This document shows positions 21,311 through 33,270 of a stretch of 64,000 nucleotides of DNA, piece by piece (positions within the stretch are counted from its first letter, which is position 1; the number at the start of each line of letters is the position of its first letter). Origin of the DNA: Thalassococcus halodurans (lineage in GTDB: Bacteria; Pseudomonadota; Alphaproteobacteria; Rhodobacterales; Rhodobacteraceae); the NCBI RefSeq assembly GCF_900108225.1, contig NZ_FNUZ01000001.1:124001-188000 (forward strand), written 5' to 3'. Made by a program: the position numbers and the translations under genes. The notes under the pieces were generated by a model. It saw only the letters and a program-made list of their open reading frames with translations, was not told the DNA's origin and searched no databases.

Positions 21311-21329
21311 AGGTCACAATTTCTGACCT
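21311..21329. promoter_or_regulatory. LysR-type box between the oxidoreductase and lysR-family genes
   Basis: AGGTCA-N7-TGACCT, a perfect 6-base dyad holding the T-N11-A spacing of LysR-family sites (T 21314, A 21326). It lies 45 bases upstream of the oxidoreductase start and about 100 bases before the divergent regulator gene. Confidence 0.6.
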
Positions 21330-21430
21330 GCCTAGAATTTTTTATAGAAACCATTGGCGTCCTGTATATTTACACCCTAAGTGGGTCGTTGTTTCGTGCA
21401 GGATAGAAAAAGCGCAGGATTGTAAGTTAA

Positions 21431-22342
21431 ATGGATTGGGACAAGCTAAGAATATTTCACGCGGTGGCCGATGCGGGTAGCCTCACGCATGCCGGTGAAC
21501 AGCTGCACCTGTCACAATCTGCGGTTTCACGCCAGATTCGCGCGCTCGAAGAAGCCCTTGATACCACACTTTTCCATCGCCACGCACGCGGACTGATTCT
21601 GACGGAACAGGGCGAACTGCTGTTTGACGCGACCAAGTCGATGAACAAACGCATTGATGCCGCAACCGCGCGCATCCGCGACAGCGAAGAAGAAATCTTC
21701 GGTGTTCTCCGTGTGACGACGACAACGGGCTTTGGTTCTTTGTGGCTCGCCCCGCGCCTTCCGAAGCTCTACGAAAAATACCCCCAGTTGAATATCGACC
21801 TGATGCTGGAAGAACGCGTTCTGGACTTGCCGATGCGCGAAGCCGATGTTGCTATCCGTATGAAAGAGCCAAGTCAGGCTGACTTGATCCGCAAGCGGCT
21901 TATGAACATCAAGATGAAGCTCTATGCATCGCCGGACTACCTGAAAGAACACGGCACCCCGCAATCCCTGGAAGACCTGAGCAATCATCGCCTGATCTGC
22001 CAGAATACCCGCACCGCACAGGTCAATGCGGGCCTTCAACTGGTCCAGATGCTGATGACAAACGACATCAAAGCGACCCTGTCCGTGAACAATTACTTCG
22101 GTGTGTTACAGGCTGTGATCTCGAATCTGGGGATAGGAGTGTTGCCGGATTACATCATCGAGGATTTCCCCTCGGTCGTGCGCGTTCTGCCCGACGTGGA
22201 ATCCGGCGAAGTGCCCGTATTTTTGGCCTATCCAGAAGAATTGCGCCATTCCAAGCGGATAGAAGCGTTCCGCGACTTCGTTCAGGAAGAAATCATTGCC
22301 CACCGTCGGCATTTGCAGGCCATGGCCAGCAGTTCAACTTGA
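21431..22342 (+). CDS. LysR family transcriptional regulator
   Basis: 303 residues. N-terminal winged helix-turn-helix (residues 1-60; AGSLTHAGEQLHLSQSAVSR is the recognition region) and a C-terminal effector domain with GFGSLWLAPRLPKLYEKYP around residue 100. Divergent from the indolepyruvate oxidoreductase with a LysR box between, so it probably controls that gene and itself. The effector is unknown. It is followed by a 110-190 base non-coding stretch that ends in a strong terminator. Confidence 0.95.
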   Translation: MDWDKLRIFHAVADAGSLTHAGEQLHLSQSAVSRQIRALEEALDTTLFHRHARGLILTEQGELLFDATKSMNKRIDAATARIRDSEEEIFGVLRVTTTTGFGSLWLAPRLPKLYEKYPQLNIDLMLEERVLDLPMREADVAIRMKEPSQADLIRKRLMNIKMKLYASPDYLKEHGTPQSLEDLSNHRLICQNTRTAQVNAGLQLVQMLMTNDIKATLSVNNYFGVLQAVISNLGIGVLPDYIIEDFPSVVRVLPDVESGEVPVFLAYPEELRHSKRIEAFRDFVQEEIIAHRRHLQAMASSST

Positions 22343-22424
22343 GGTATGCACTAAGCGCATAGCAGAAATGCTGCGCCTGCGGCATATCGTTTCTTGATCG
22401 ACTCATTTGCGATCACTAAATGAG

Positions 22425-22509
22425 CAGTTGAACGATGTAGCGCCTTTTGGCGCAGCGTCTTCAAACCTCCCTGTTGGACTATGGCCGAGCTTTGCTCGGC
22501 CTTTTTTTT
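22425..22509 (+). ncRNA. Candidate trans-acting small RNA with CCUCCC loop
   Basis: Between the LysR stop (22342) and the thioesterase gene on the other strand. Elements in order: a small hairpin GCGCC-TTTT-GGCGC (22440-22453), an unpaired CU-rich linker with CCTCCC (22466-22471), and an intrinsic terminator (22483-22509). About 85 nucleotides if it begins near 22425, where a promoter-like TTGATC (22394-22399) with an AT-rich -10 region precedes it. The layout resembles the alphaproteobacterial suhB/mmgR (alpha-r8) RNA family, which has a CCUCCC motif able to pair with Shine-Dalgarno sequences. The 5' end and the family are inference. Confidence 0.55.
22483..22509 (+). terminator. Strong intrinsic terminator
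   Basis: GGCCGAGC (22483-22490), loop TTT, GCTCGGCC (22494-22501), then eight Ts. It ends the candidate small RNA and any read-through from the LysR gene. Confidence 0.95.
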
Positions 22510-22530
22510 GGTTTGATGTAATTTGAACAG

Positions 22531-22956
22531 TTATCCGCGTTTTGGCGGGATCGAGTAGGTCAGGTTCGCACGGGCCACCGGTTCGGCCATGCCTTCGGAA
22601 TAAAGCAGCACATCACAAACGCTCAGCGCGCGGCCCAGTTTCAGCACGCGGCACTCCGCCAGCACGTCTTTGCCAGACTCGGGCTTGCGCATGAAATCGA
22701 TCGAACAGTTCGTGGTCACGGCCAGCGCCTCTTGCCCGATCCGCGCCATTGTCGCGACGTAGGCGGCCACATCGGCCAGCGCGAACATCGCGGGCCCAGA
22801 TACAGTTCCACCGGGGCGCAGGTGCTTTTCATCCTCGAATAGACGCATCACCAACAGGTCTTCGTCCAAACGGTCGATTCCAAACATGCCCCTGACCTGC
22901 GGAAACACCTGATCAAGATAAGGCATCATTTCATCTTTGGTGATCTTGATCGTCAT
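22531..22956 (-). CDS. PaaI-type thioesterase (hotdog fold)
   Basis: 141 residues. A single hotdog domain; LRPGGTVSGPAMFALADVAAYVA near residues 47-69 is the helix-forming family motif with the acidic catalytic residue, and CSIDFMRKPESGKDVLAECRV is the strand region. Such enzymes hydrolyse acyl-CoA. The ATG at 22956 has GGGAGGAAAG upstream. It is divergent from the enoyl-CoA hydratase gene with 58 bases between, which suggests a shared role in acyl-CoA metabolism. Confidence 0.88.
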   Translation of the reverse strand: MTIKITKDEMMPYLDQVFPQVRGMFGIDRLDEDLLVMRLFEDEKHLRPGGTVSGPAMFALADVAAYVATMARIGQEALAVTTNCSIDFMRKPESGKDVLAECRVLKLGRALSVCDVLLYSEGMAEPVARANLTYSIPPKRG

Positions 22957-23014
22957 TCTGCTTTCCTCCCGCTTTTCGTTCGCTAAGCTGGCCCGCAAAG
23001 GGAGGAAGAACAAG

Positions 23015-23803
23015 ATGGCAATATTGGAACGTCGCGACACTGGCGCCATTGCACATTTGCACATGAACGCGCCGGAACGGCTGAACGCTTTGTCCGATGA
23101 AATGTTAGCGGCGCTGCAAGAACAATGTGATGCGCTGATGCAGGATCGCACGATCCGCGCGGTGATCCTGTCAGGCGAAGGCAAGGCATTTTGCGCAGGC
23201 CACGATCTGAAACAGATGACAGCCGCGCGCCAGAACGAAGACGGCGGCAAAGCCGCTTTCAAGGACCTGTTCGACCGTTGCGCCCGTTTCATGCAAAGTC
23301 TGAACAAACTTCCCCAGCCCGTCATCGCGCAGGTCCACGGCATTGCCACGGCCGCTGGATGCCAGTTGGTTGCGACCTGCGATATGGCCGTCGCTGCTGA
23401 AGGCACACGCTTTGGCGTCAACGGTGTGAACATCGGATTGTTCTGTTCGACCCCGATGGTCGCGCTTAGCCGCAACATCCCGCGCAAACATGCGTTTGAA
23501 ATGCTGACAACGGGCCAGTTTATCGACGCCAACCGCGCACAGGAGCTGGGGCTGGTGAACCGTGTCGTTCCAGCTGACCAGTTGGAAAGCGAAACACGGG
23601 CGTTGGCCGAACAGATCGCATCCAAACTTGGGGCAGCCGTAAAGATTGGGAAAGAGGCATTCTACAACCAGATCGATCTGCCCTTGGCCGAGGCCTACAG
23701 TTATACTGGCGATGTCATGGTCGAAAACATGCTGCATCGCGACACAGAAGAAGGCATCGCCGCTTTTCTGGAAAAACGCGATCCGGATTGGGATCAGGGC
23801 TAA
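23015..23803 (+). CDS. Enoyl-CoA hydratase/isomerase family protein
   Basis: 262 residues, crotonase fold. AFCAGHDLKQM near residue 65 and IATAAGCQLVATCDMAVAAE near residue 113 form the oxyanion hole. The position of the first catalytic Glu is Ala-Gly-Cys here, so the reaction may be isomerase-like or atypical and not plain hydration. The start is the ATG at 23015, with GGAGG nine bases ahead; an upstream in-frame ATG at 22937 lies inside the divergent promoter. Divergent from the thioesterase. Confidence 0.9.
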   Translation: MAILERRDTGAIAHLHMNAPERLNALSDEMLAALQEQCDALMQDRTIRAVILSGEGKAFCAGHDLKQMTAARQNEDGGKAAFKDLFDRCARFMQSLNKLPQPVIAQVHGIATAAGCQLVATCDMAVAAEGTRFGVNGVNIGLFCSTPMVALSRNIPRKHAFEMLTTGQFIDANRAQELGLVNRVVPADQLESETRALAEQIASKLGAAVKIGKEAFYNQIDLPLAEAYSYTGDVMVENMLHRDTEEGIAAFLEKRDPDWDQG

Positions 23804-23845
23804 CACCCCGTGACAATGCAGGGCAGAGACACTATCTGCCCTAGC

Positions 23846-25210
23846 ATGACAAAAACGCTTCATATCATCGGCGGCGGAATGGCCGGCTCCGAGGCCGCAT
23901 GGCAGGCCGCACAAATGGGTGTGCCCGTGGTCATCCACGAAATGCGCCCCAAGGTCGAAACCTTTGCTCACCAGACGGGCAACTTCGGCGAAATGGTTTG
24001 TTCCAACTCGTTCCGGTCGGACGACCACGAACAGAACGCTGTCGGCCTTCTGCATTGGGAAATGCGCGCCGCAGGTGGCCTGATTATCTCGACCGCCTAC
24101 GACCATCGCCTGCCCGCTGGTGGTGCGCTGGCCGTTGACCGTGATCCCTTCGCGGAATCCGTGACCAAGGCCCTGATGGATCACCCGCTGATCAGCGCGT
24201 CTTATGAAGAAATCACCGAACTGCCCGATGACGGTCACTGGATCATTGCGACAGGCCCGCTGACCTCTCAAGGTCTGGGTCAGGCGATTGCGAATGAAAC
24301 GGGCGCCGAGTCTCTGGCGTTCTTCGATGCCATCGCTCCCATCGTCTATGCCGAAAGCATCGACATGTCGAAGGCGTGGATGCAGTCCCGCTATGACAAG
24401 GGCGAGACCGAGGAAGAGCGCAAAGCCTACCTCAACTGCCCGATGGACAAAGACACGTACGAGGCGTTCATCGACGCACTTCTGGCGGCTGATAAGACCG
24501 AATTCCACGAAGGTGAAACGGCTGGCTACTTTGACGGCTGTCTGCCCATTGAAGTGATGGCAGAACGCGGCCGCGAAACGCTGCGCCATGGCCCGATGAA
24601 ACCCGTTGGCCTGACCAACCCGCACGCGCCCGAAGAAAAGGCGCATGCCGTTGTGCAGCTACGCCGTGACAATGCGCTGGGAACGCTGTTCAACATCGTG
24701 GGTTTCCAGACCAAGATGAAATACGGCGCACAGATCGACGTGTTCCGCATGATCCCGGGTCTCGAAAACGCGCGTTTCGCCCGTCTGGGCGGCATCCACC
24801 GCAACACCTTTATCAACTCGCCCACGCTTCTGGATGCGCAGATGCGTCTGAAATCCCGACCGAACATTCGCTTCGCGGGTCAGATCACAGGTGTCGAGGG
24901 CTACGTTGAATCCGCCTCGATGGGCCTTCTGGCCGGTCGCATGGCTGCCGCCGAAATCCTTGGCGTCGAACTGCCCGTCGTCCCCCAAGACAGCGCCCAT
25001 GGCGCGCTTGTGCACCACATCACAGGCGGGGCCGAGGCCAAGACCTTCCAGCCCATGAACGTGAACTTCGGCCTGTTCCGCCCGCTTGAGGAAAAGGTCA
25101 AAGGTGGTCGTCGTGGCCGCAAGGACCGCTACAAGCTTTATACAGATCGCGCCAAGGCGGTCTGGACGGAATGGCTTGAACAGGCACCGCAAAAGGAGGC
25201 CGCGGAATGA
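23846..25210 (+). CDS. trmFO: Methylenetetrahydrofolate-tRNA-(uracil-5-)-methyltransferase
   Basis: 454 residues. A FAD enzyme that makes ribothymidine 54 in tRNA using methylenetetrahydrofolate. FAD motif [20 protein letters not shown] at the N-terminus; [23 protein letters not shown] is the family block with a catalytic Cys. The C-terminal [16 protein letters not shown] is also typical. I take ATG 23846, which brings the FAD motif to residue 5; a GTG 36 bases upstream adds a leader without homology. It overlaps the next gene by four bases. Confidence 0.96.
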   Translation: MTKTLHIIGGGMAGSEAAWQAAQMGVPVVIHEMRPKVETFAHQTGNFGEMVCSNSFRSDDHEQNAVGLLHWEMRAAGGLIISTAYDHRLPAGGALAVDRDPFAESVTKALMDHPLISASYEEITELPDDGHWIIATGPLTSQGLGQAIANETGAESLAFFDAIAPIVYAESIDMSKAWMQSRYDKGETEEERKAYLNCPMDKDTYEAFIDALLAADKTEFHEGETAGYFDGCLPIEVMAERGRETLRHGPMKPVGLTNPHAPEEKAHAVVQLRRDNALGTLFNIVGFQTKMKYGAQIDVFRMIPGLENARFARLGGIHRNTFINSPTLLDAQMRLKSRPNIRFAGQITGVEGYVESASMGLLAGRMAAAEILGVELPVVPQDSAHGALVHHITGGAEAKTFQPMNVNFGLFRPLEEKVKGGRRGRKDRYKLYTDRAKAVWTEWLEQAPQKEAAE

Positions 25211-25413
25211 ACTATGTGCTCGCACTTTTCCTGCCGCCTCTGTCGATCCTGCTGGCGGGCCGCCCGTTTGTGGCGATCATCACCTTCATCATCTGGATCC
25301 CCGCGATCATCTTCTCTGGCGGTTTGACGCACCCGATGTTCATTCTACTAGCCTGGATTCTGATCTACCAAAGCCACGAGGATCGCCGCGCCCGCCGGAT
25401 GAACCGCGACTAG
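25207..25413 (+). CDS. Small Pmp3/YqaE-like membrane protein
   Basis: 68 residues. Two hydrophobic segments (about 3-17 with [10 protein letters not shown], 19-55) and a charged tail [13 protein letters not shown]. The LPPL motif, a turn, then IIWIPAIIF resembles the UPF0057 (Pmp3/YqaE) proteolipids, which tune membrane potential and salt tolerance; the match is by pattern and only partial. Its ATG overlaps the trmFO stop (ATGA), so it is coupled to it. gluQRS starts five bases after its stop. Confidence 0.75.
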   Translation: MNYVLALFLPPLSILLAGRPFVAIITFIIWIPAIIFSGGLTHPMFILLAWILIYQSHEDRRARRMNRD

Positions 25414-25417
25414 GCCA

Positions 25418-26257
25418 ATGCGCACGCGCTTTGCCCCCTCTCCGACCGGCCCTTTGCACTTGGGCCACGCCTATTCCGCCTGTTTGGCCCATGACATGGC
25501 AGTTGCCGAGGGGGGCACTTTCCTTCTTCGGATCGAAGACATCGACCAATCCCGTGCCCGCCCTGAGTGGGAGGCAAAGATTTACGACGATCTGCACTGG
25601 CTTGGGCTGGGCTGGCCCACACCGGTGATGCGCCAGTCCGACCGGATGGACGCCTATAACGCGGCGCTCGATCAGCTTTGGGATGCGGGGCTTCTATACC
25701 CCTGTCACTGCAATCGTCGCGATATCCTTGCCGCCTTGGACACCCCGCAGGAAGGAGTAGAGCCACCCACGGGCCCCGATGGCGTGATCTACCCCGGCAC
25801 GTGCCGTCCGAGCATCGCCCCCACAGGGCCGCGCCCCAAAGATACAGCGCTACGTCTGAATATGGCCCGCGCATTGGAATGCTTGGATACGCCGATCACC
25901 TATTCCGAAACCGGCACCGTCCCGATGATCGTCAGCGCAAACCCTTTGGCCGAAATAGGTGACATCGTCCTCGCCCGCCGCGACATGGGCACCTCTTACC
26001 ACCTGTCCGTCACGGTCGATGATGCTGAACAGGGCATCACCCACGTCGTTCGCGGCGCTGATCTGGCCGAAGCCACACAAATCCATGTGCTGCTACAGCG
26101 CCTGCTGAACCTGCCGACCCCAGCATATCATCACCACAAACTGATCAGGGACGAAAACGGCAAACGGCTCGCCAAACGGGACGACGCCAAGGCCATTGCC
26201 CTTTACCGCGATCAGGGCAAAAGCCCGCGAGATGTCCGTCAGTTGGTCGGACTATAA
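25418..26257 (+). CDS. gluQRS: Glutamyl-Q tRNA(Asp) synthetase
   Basis: 279 residues. It resembles the catalytic half of glutamyl-tRNA synthetase without an anticodon-binding domain, and attaches glutamate to queuosine 34 of tRNA-Asp. The HIGH-type motif is in FAPSPTGPLHLGHAYSA (about residues 5-21), the KMSKS-type motif in GKRLAKRDDAKAI near the C-terminus, and CHCNRRDI plus the later Cys form a zinc site. Probably co-transcribed with trmFO. Two genes for its substrate tRNA lie at 41.9-42.1 kb. Confidence 0.95.
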   Translation: MRTRFAPSPTGPLHLGHAYSACLAHDMAVAEGGTFLLRIEDIDQSRARPEWEAKIYDDLHWLGLGWPTPVMRQSDRMDAYNAALDQLWDAGLLYPCHCNRRDILAALDTPQEGVEPPTGPDGVIYPGTCRPSIAPTGPRPKDTALRLNMARALECLDTPITYSETGTVPMIVSANPLAEIGDIVLARRDMGTSYHLSVTVDDAEQGITHVVRGADLAEATQIHVLLQRLLNLPTPAYHHHKLIRDENGKRLAKRDDAKAIALYRDQGKSPRDVRQLVGL

Positions 26258-26258
26258 C

Positions 26259-26618
26259 TCAGCCCATCGGCGTCATCAGCTCGACTTCTTCGCCATCGCG
26301 CACGGCCGTGTAAAAACAGCTGCGGCGGTTCGTGTGGCACGCAGGCCCCACCTGACGCACAACGGCCAACAGGCAATCACGATCGCAATCCAATCGCAGG
26401 TCAACCAGCGACTGCACATGTCCCGACGTTTCGCCCTTCACCCAGAACGACTGACGCGACCGCGACCAGTAGGTCACCTTGCCCGTCTCTAACGTCCGCG
26501 CTACGGATTCGGCGTTCATCCACGCCATCATCAATACCTCGCCTGTCTCCTCATCCTGAGCGATACAGGGGATAAGGCCACGATCGTCATAGACCAAGGT
26601 CGCAGGATCAAAGGACAT
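26259..26618 (-). CDS. hisI: Phosphoribosyl-AMP cyclohydrolase
   Basis: 119 residues, a monofunctional enzyme without the HisE domain. It opens the purine ring of PR-AMP in histidine synthesis. Magnesium ligands DCDRDC and zinc Cys in [11 protein letters not shown] (residues about 84-105) are in place, preceded by MMAWMNAES and [16 protein letters not shown] at 26618; a TTG at 26624 is possible. It converges with gluQRS with one base between the stops and is divergent from the Fe-S scaffold relative. Confidence 0.97.
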   Translation of the reverse strand: MSFDPATLVYDDRGLIPCIAQDEETGEVLMMAWMNAESVARTLETGKVTYWSRSRQSFWVKGETSGHVQSLVDLRLDCDRDCLLAVVRQVGPACHTNRRSCFYTAVRDGEEVELMTPMG

Positions 26619-26686
26619 GGGCAAAAACCTTTTTGAAAGATGCGCGCGAACGCTTATCTAAAGAAGACCACGGGAAAGGGAAAGCC

Positions 26687-27139
26687 ATGGCAGGCGACAG
26701 CGATCTGATCAAACTCTACTCTCAGCGCATTCTGGCGCTGGCTGCGGATATTCCCAACACGGATCGGCTTGATGCCCCGGACGCGACCGTCAAGAAACGT
26801 TCGCCCCTGTGCGGGTCGACCGTCACCGTTGATCTGAAAATGACCGATGGCCGCGTCAGCGCCTATGGCCAAGACGTTAAAGCCTGTGCTTTGGGCCAAG
26901 CTGCGGCCTCGGTTGCAGGCAGCGCTATCGTCGGCTGCACACACGAACAGATTACGGCGGCACGTGATGCCCTGAAAGAGATGCTGAAAAACGACGGCCC
27001 CACGCCTCCTGCCCCTTTCGAGGAACTCGAGGTTCTGCGTCCCGCGGCATCCTACAAAAACCGCCATGCATCGATCCTGCTGGCACTGGACGCGGCCAGC
27101 GAAGCTGCGGAAATGGCGCTGTCCGAAAAAACCGCCTGA
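26687..27139 (+). CDS. U-type iron-sulfur scaffold relative (SufU/IscU-like)
   Basis: 150 residues. NifU_N domain: SPLCGSTVTVDL near residue 39 and VKACALGQAAASVAGSAIVG near 65 align with the first two cluster Cys of SufU/IscU. The Asp after the first Cys is Ser (CGS for CGD) and the third ligand position near YKNRHASILLALDA is His/Ala in place of Cys. So it probably does not assemble clusters in the standard way. The start at ATG 26687 follows a purine-rich GGGAAAGGG; an in-frame start at 26633 lies within the hisI promoter. Confidence 0.85.
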   Translation: MAGDSDLIKLYSQRILALAADIPNTDRLDAPDATVKKRSPLCGSTVTVDLKMTDGRVSAYGQDVKACALGQAAASVAGSAIVGCTHEQITAARDALKEMLKNDGPTPPAPFEELEVLRPAASYKNRHASILLALDAASEAAEMALSEKTA

Positions 27140-27268
27140 CCGCGCGCCTGCACCAAACATTCCAATACAGACCAGCCCGAGGGTCTGGCCACTGGCCAGA
27201 GCCGAGATAAACCTGCGCATGACCGCAGGTCATGCCCTGCTGGGAAACGCTCCATCCAAAAGAAAAAA

Positions 27269-27294
27269 GACCGCCCCTCGGGAAAAGGGCGGTC
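27269..27294 (-). terminator. Intrinsic terminator on the minus strand
   Basis: GACCGCCC (27269-27276) with GGGCGGTC (27287-27294); read on the minus strand it is followed by six Ts and then CTTTT. It ends the transcript of the small membrane peptide gene, leaving a 3' untranslated stretch of about 135 bases in which I find no further gene. Confidence 0.85.
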
Positions 27295-27429
27295 AAAGTG
27301 GCGTGTCTCACGTGGGATCCGGCTGTTCCGCAAAGCGATGGGGACAGGCGTGTCAGTCGCTGGCATCAACTAGGGCAGAGATGCAAAAGGCGGTCCGGCG
27401 TAAGGACGCAGGCAGAAAAGCAATCAGAC

Positions 27430-27540
27430 TCAGAGATGAAGCGCCCCAACAAGGATCACAACCAAAGATAAAGCGCCCAACGCATCCTGCAGGATTGTAT
27501 CGCGCGACCGGTCCATCGTGGTTTTGATCTGCTTAATCAT
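27430..27540 (-). CDS. 36-residue single-pass membrane peptide, candidate SOS gene
   Basis: A short frame: basic N-terminus MIKQIKTTMDRSRDTI, then LQDALGALSLVVILVGALHL, a plausible single transmembrane helix ending the protein. The ATG at 27540 is preceded by GAGGAAGG; an in-frame ATG at 27555 is the start of that purine run and less likely. It lies 112 bases after recG on the same strand, with GTTC repeats that form a LexA-type box 60 bases before the start and its own terminator. I do not recognise a named family. Small SOS-induced membrane peptides (SidA in Caulobacter, TisB in E. coli) are possible analogues. Confidence 0.65.
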   Translation of the reverse strand: MIKQIKTTMDRSRDTILQDALGALSLVVILVGALHL

Positions 27541-27599
27541 GGCAACCTTCCTCATTGTCTGGTTGCTCTTTTGTTCTCATAGATTCGCCCTCATGTAAA

Positions 27600-27644
27600 G
27601 AACTTTTTAAGAACATTTGAGAACATTGCAGAACAAACAGGAAC
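27600..27644. promoter_or_regulatory. LexA-type box within a GTTC/GAAC repeat array
   Basis: GAACTTTTTAAGAAC (27600-27614) is an exact GAAC-N7-GAAC, equal to GTTC-N7-GTTC on the minus strand, the alphaproteobacterial LexA site. Three more GAAC copies follow at 27621, 27631 and 27641, each ten bases apart, so five copies lie on one face of the helix. The array sits between the recG stop and the small membrane peptide and overlaps a probable -35 of the latter. Confidence 0.65.
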
Positions 27645-27652
27645 AAATCGGG

Positions 27653-31905
<4,253 letters not shown>

Positions 31906-32000
31906 CTACAGATGTGATAGGGCTGTGATCCGCATTTATCCAGTGCCCGTGGCAAAGAGCCTGCCATAAGCAGCGCGCGGGTTCGGAAATCCTGAAACAT

Positions 32001-32034
32001 GAATGCCCCGCACCTTTAAAGGCACGAGGCATTC
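32001..32034. terminator. Stem-loop downstream of ctrA
   Basis: GAATGCC (32001-32007) pairs with GGCATTC (32028-32034), and most of the interior also pairs with some GU contacts, giving a stem near 15 pairs. No T-run follows. It lies 22 bases beyond the ctrA stop on the minus strand, so it probably protects or ends that message. Confidence 0.5.
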
Positions 32035-32056
32035 CCCGGGGACGCGGGAGGAAACT

Positions 32057-32773
32057 TCAGGCGCTGGCGGCCAAAGCGGGCTCTTGCCCTGCGCTGGACT
32101 GAGGGTCACGCAGAACATATCCGCGGCCCCAGACGGTTTCGATGTAGCTCGGCTCACCCGTTGCTTCGCTCAGCTTCTTGCGCAGCTTGCAGATAAAGAC
32201 GTCGATGATTTTCAGCTCGGGTTCGTCCATTCCGCCATAAAGATGATTCAAAAACATTTCTTTTGTAAGCGTCGTGCCCTTCCGCAGGCTGAGCAGTTCA
32301 AGCATCTGGTATTCTTTGCCCGTCAGATGAACCGTTTCACCCCGTACATCGACCGTCTTCGCATCCAGATTTACGTTGATCAGACCGGTTGAGATAATCG
32401 ATTGCGAATGCCCTTTCGAGCGACGGATGATTGCGTGAATGCGTGCAACCAGTTCTTCGCGATGGAACGGTTTGGTCAGATAGTCGTCTGCCCCGAACCC
32501 AAAACTTTTCAGTTTACTTTCAGTGGCATCGTCACCCGATAGGATCAGGATCGGCGTGCTGACCTTCGCGTTCCGCAACTGGCGCAACACCTCGTGGCCG
32601 GTCATGTCGGGCAAGTTGATGTCCAGCAGGATCAGATCATAGTCGTAGAGTTTCGCCAGATCGACGCCCTCTTCGCCCATGTCCGTCGAGTAGACGTTCA
32701 AATTCGCATGGGTCAGCATCATTTCGATGCTTTTGGATGTGGTCGGATCATCTTCGATCAGAAGAACGCGCAT
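32057..32773 (-). CDS. ctrA: Cell cycle response regulator CtrA
   Basis: 238 residues. OmpR-family regulator. The receiver domain has acidic pocket EDDPTTS, phospho-acceptor Asp in [16 protein letters not shown] (about residue 51) and the Lys in [17 protein letters not shown]. The C-terminal winged helix is almost identical to CtrA in the DNA-binding helix ([20 protein letters not shown]). The Ala-rich tail ends in AASA, resembling the degradation tag of Caulobacter CtrA. In Rhodobacterales it controls motility, gene transfer agents and quorum-related functions. sciP lies directly upstream on the same strand. Confidence 0.98.
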   Translation of the reverse strand: MRVLLIEDDPTTSKSIEMMLTHANLNVYSTDMGEEGVDLAKLYDYDLILLDINLPDMTGHEVLRQLRNAKVSTPILILSGDDATESKLKSFGFGADDYLTKPFHREELVARIHAIIRRSKGHSQSIISTGLINVNLDAKTVDVRGETVHLTGKEYQMLELLSLRKGTTLTKEMFLNHLYGGMDEPELKIIDVFICKLRKKLSEATGEPSYIETVWGRGYVLRDPQSSAGQEPALAASA

Positions 32774-32828
32774 ATATTCGTCTCCGCGGGTTATGTCGTG
32801 GGTCAGACCGGAGTGTGAGACTTATTGG

Positions 32829-32843
32829 TTAATCACCCCTTAC
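32829..32843. promoter_or_regulatory. CtrA-box-like sequence in the ctrA promoter
   Basis: TTAA-N7-TTAC, one base off the CtrA consensus TTAA-N7-TTAA, 56-70 bases upstream of the ctrA ATG. It suggests autoregulation, as known for ctrA in Caulobacter. Confidence 0.5.
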
Positions 32844-32870
32844 TATACATGCGCAAATTAATAACACAAC

Positions 32871-33179
32871 TTAAAGTTGATTTCTTTCCGGATGCCAAGT
32901 TGCGTGTAAAGCTGCTTTGCCATCAGCAAGGTAGGACGAAATCCATTCGCCCAATTCATCCTCGCTCAAATCATACTTCTCATATGCTTGTTTTTTAGTA
33001 ATCAACCCGAACATGACACCTTTGACAACCAAAAGTTTACGCGACGCCACCCAACGCACGGTATTCGTGGGTGGCAGGTCGGCGCGCGTCATCACGGTTC
33101 CGTCTGGCAGTGAAACGGCCCTTGGCCCTTCGATCTTCTTCAGATACATGTGTCGCTTCCGTTTTCGGTTCGCAGTCAT
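32871..33179 (-). CDS. sciP: CtrA inhibitor SciP (DUF1153)
   Basis: 102 residues. DUF1153 core: GPRAVSLPDGTVMTRADLPP, then TVRWVASRKLLVVKGVMFGL and a helix-turn-helix-like ITKKQAYEKYDLSEDELGEW. SciP binds CtrA and blocks its contact with RNA polymerase in Caulobacter. The start is uncertain: ATG 33179 gives a basic leader (TANRKRKRHMYLKK); ATG 33149 has a GGAAG seven bases upstream and is also possible. It is upstream of ctrA, with the ctrA promoter in the 97 bases between. Confidence 0.93.
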   Translation of the reverse strand: MTANRKRKRHMYLKKIEGPRAVSLPDGTVMTRADLPPTNTVRWVASRKLLVVKGVMFGLITKKQAYEKYDLSEDELGEWISSYLADGKAALHATWHPERNQL

Positions 33180-33270
33180 CTGCGGACATCCTACTTAAAG
33201 AGCAGTGAAAGCGGTCCTTGAGAGTAGTTCGGATTTTCCTATATTTTGTCCGACCTGAAAGGAGGTCGCG

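Noticed and set aside
27052-27369. 105-codon open frame on minus across the terminator at 27269-27294
   Set aside because: Runs through a terminator hairpin and into the opposite strand of the Fe-S scaffold gene; no ribosome site.
27600-27644. GAAC array as a CRISPR or microsatellite
   Set aside because: Units are only four to five bases with AT-rich spacers and fit a binding-site array before a gene better than CRISPR, which has longer repeats and unique spacers.
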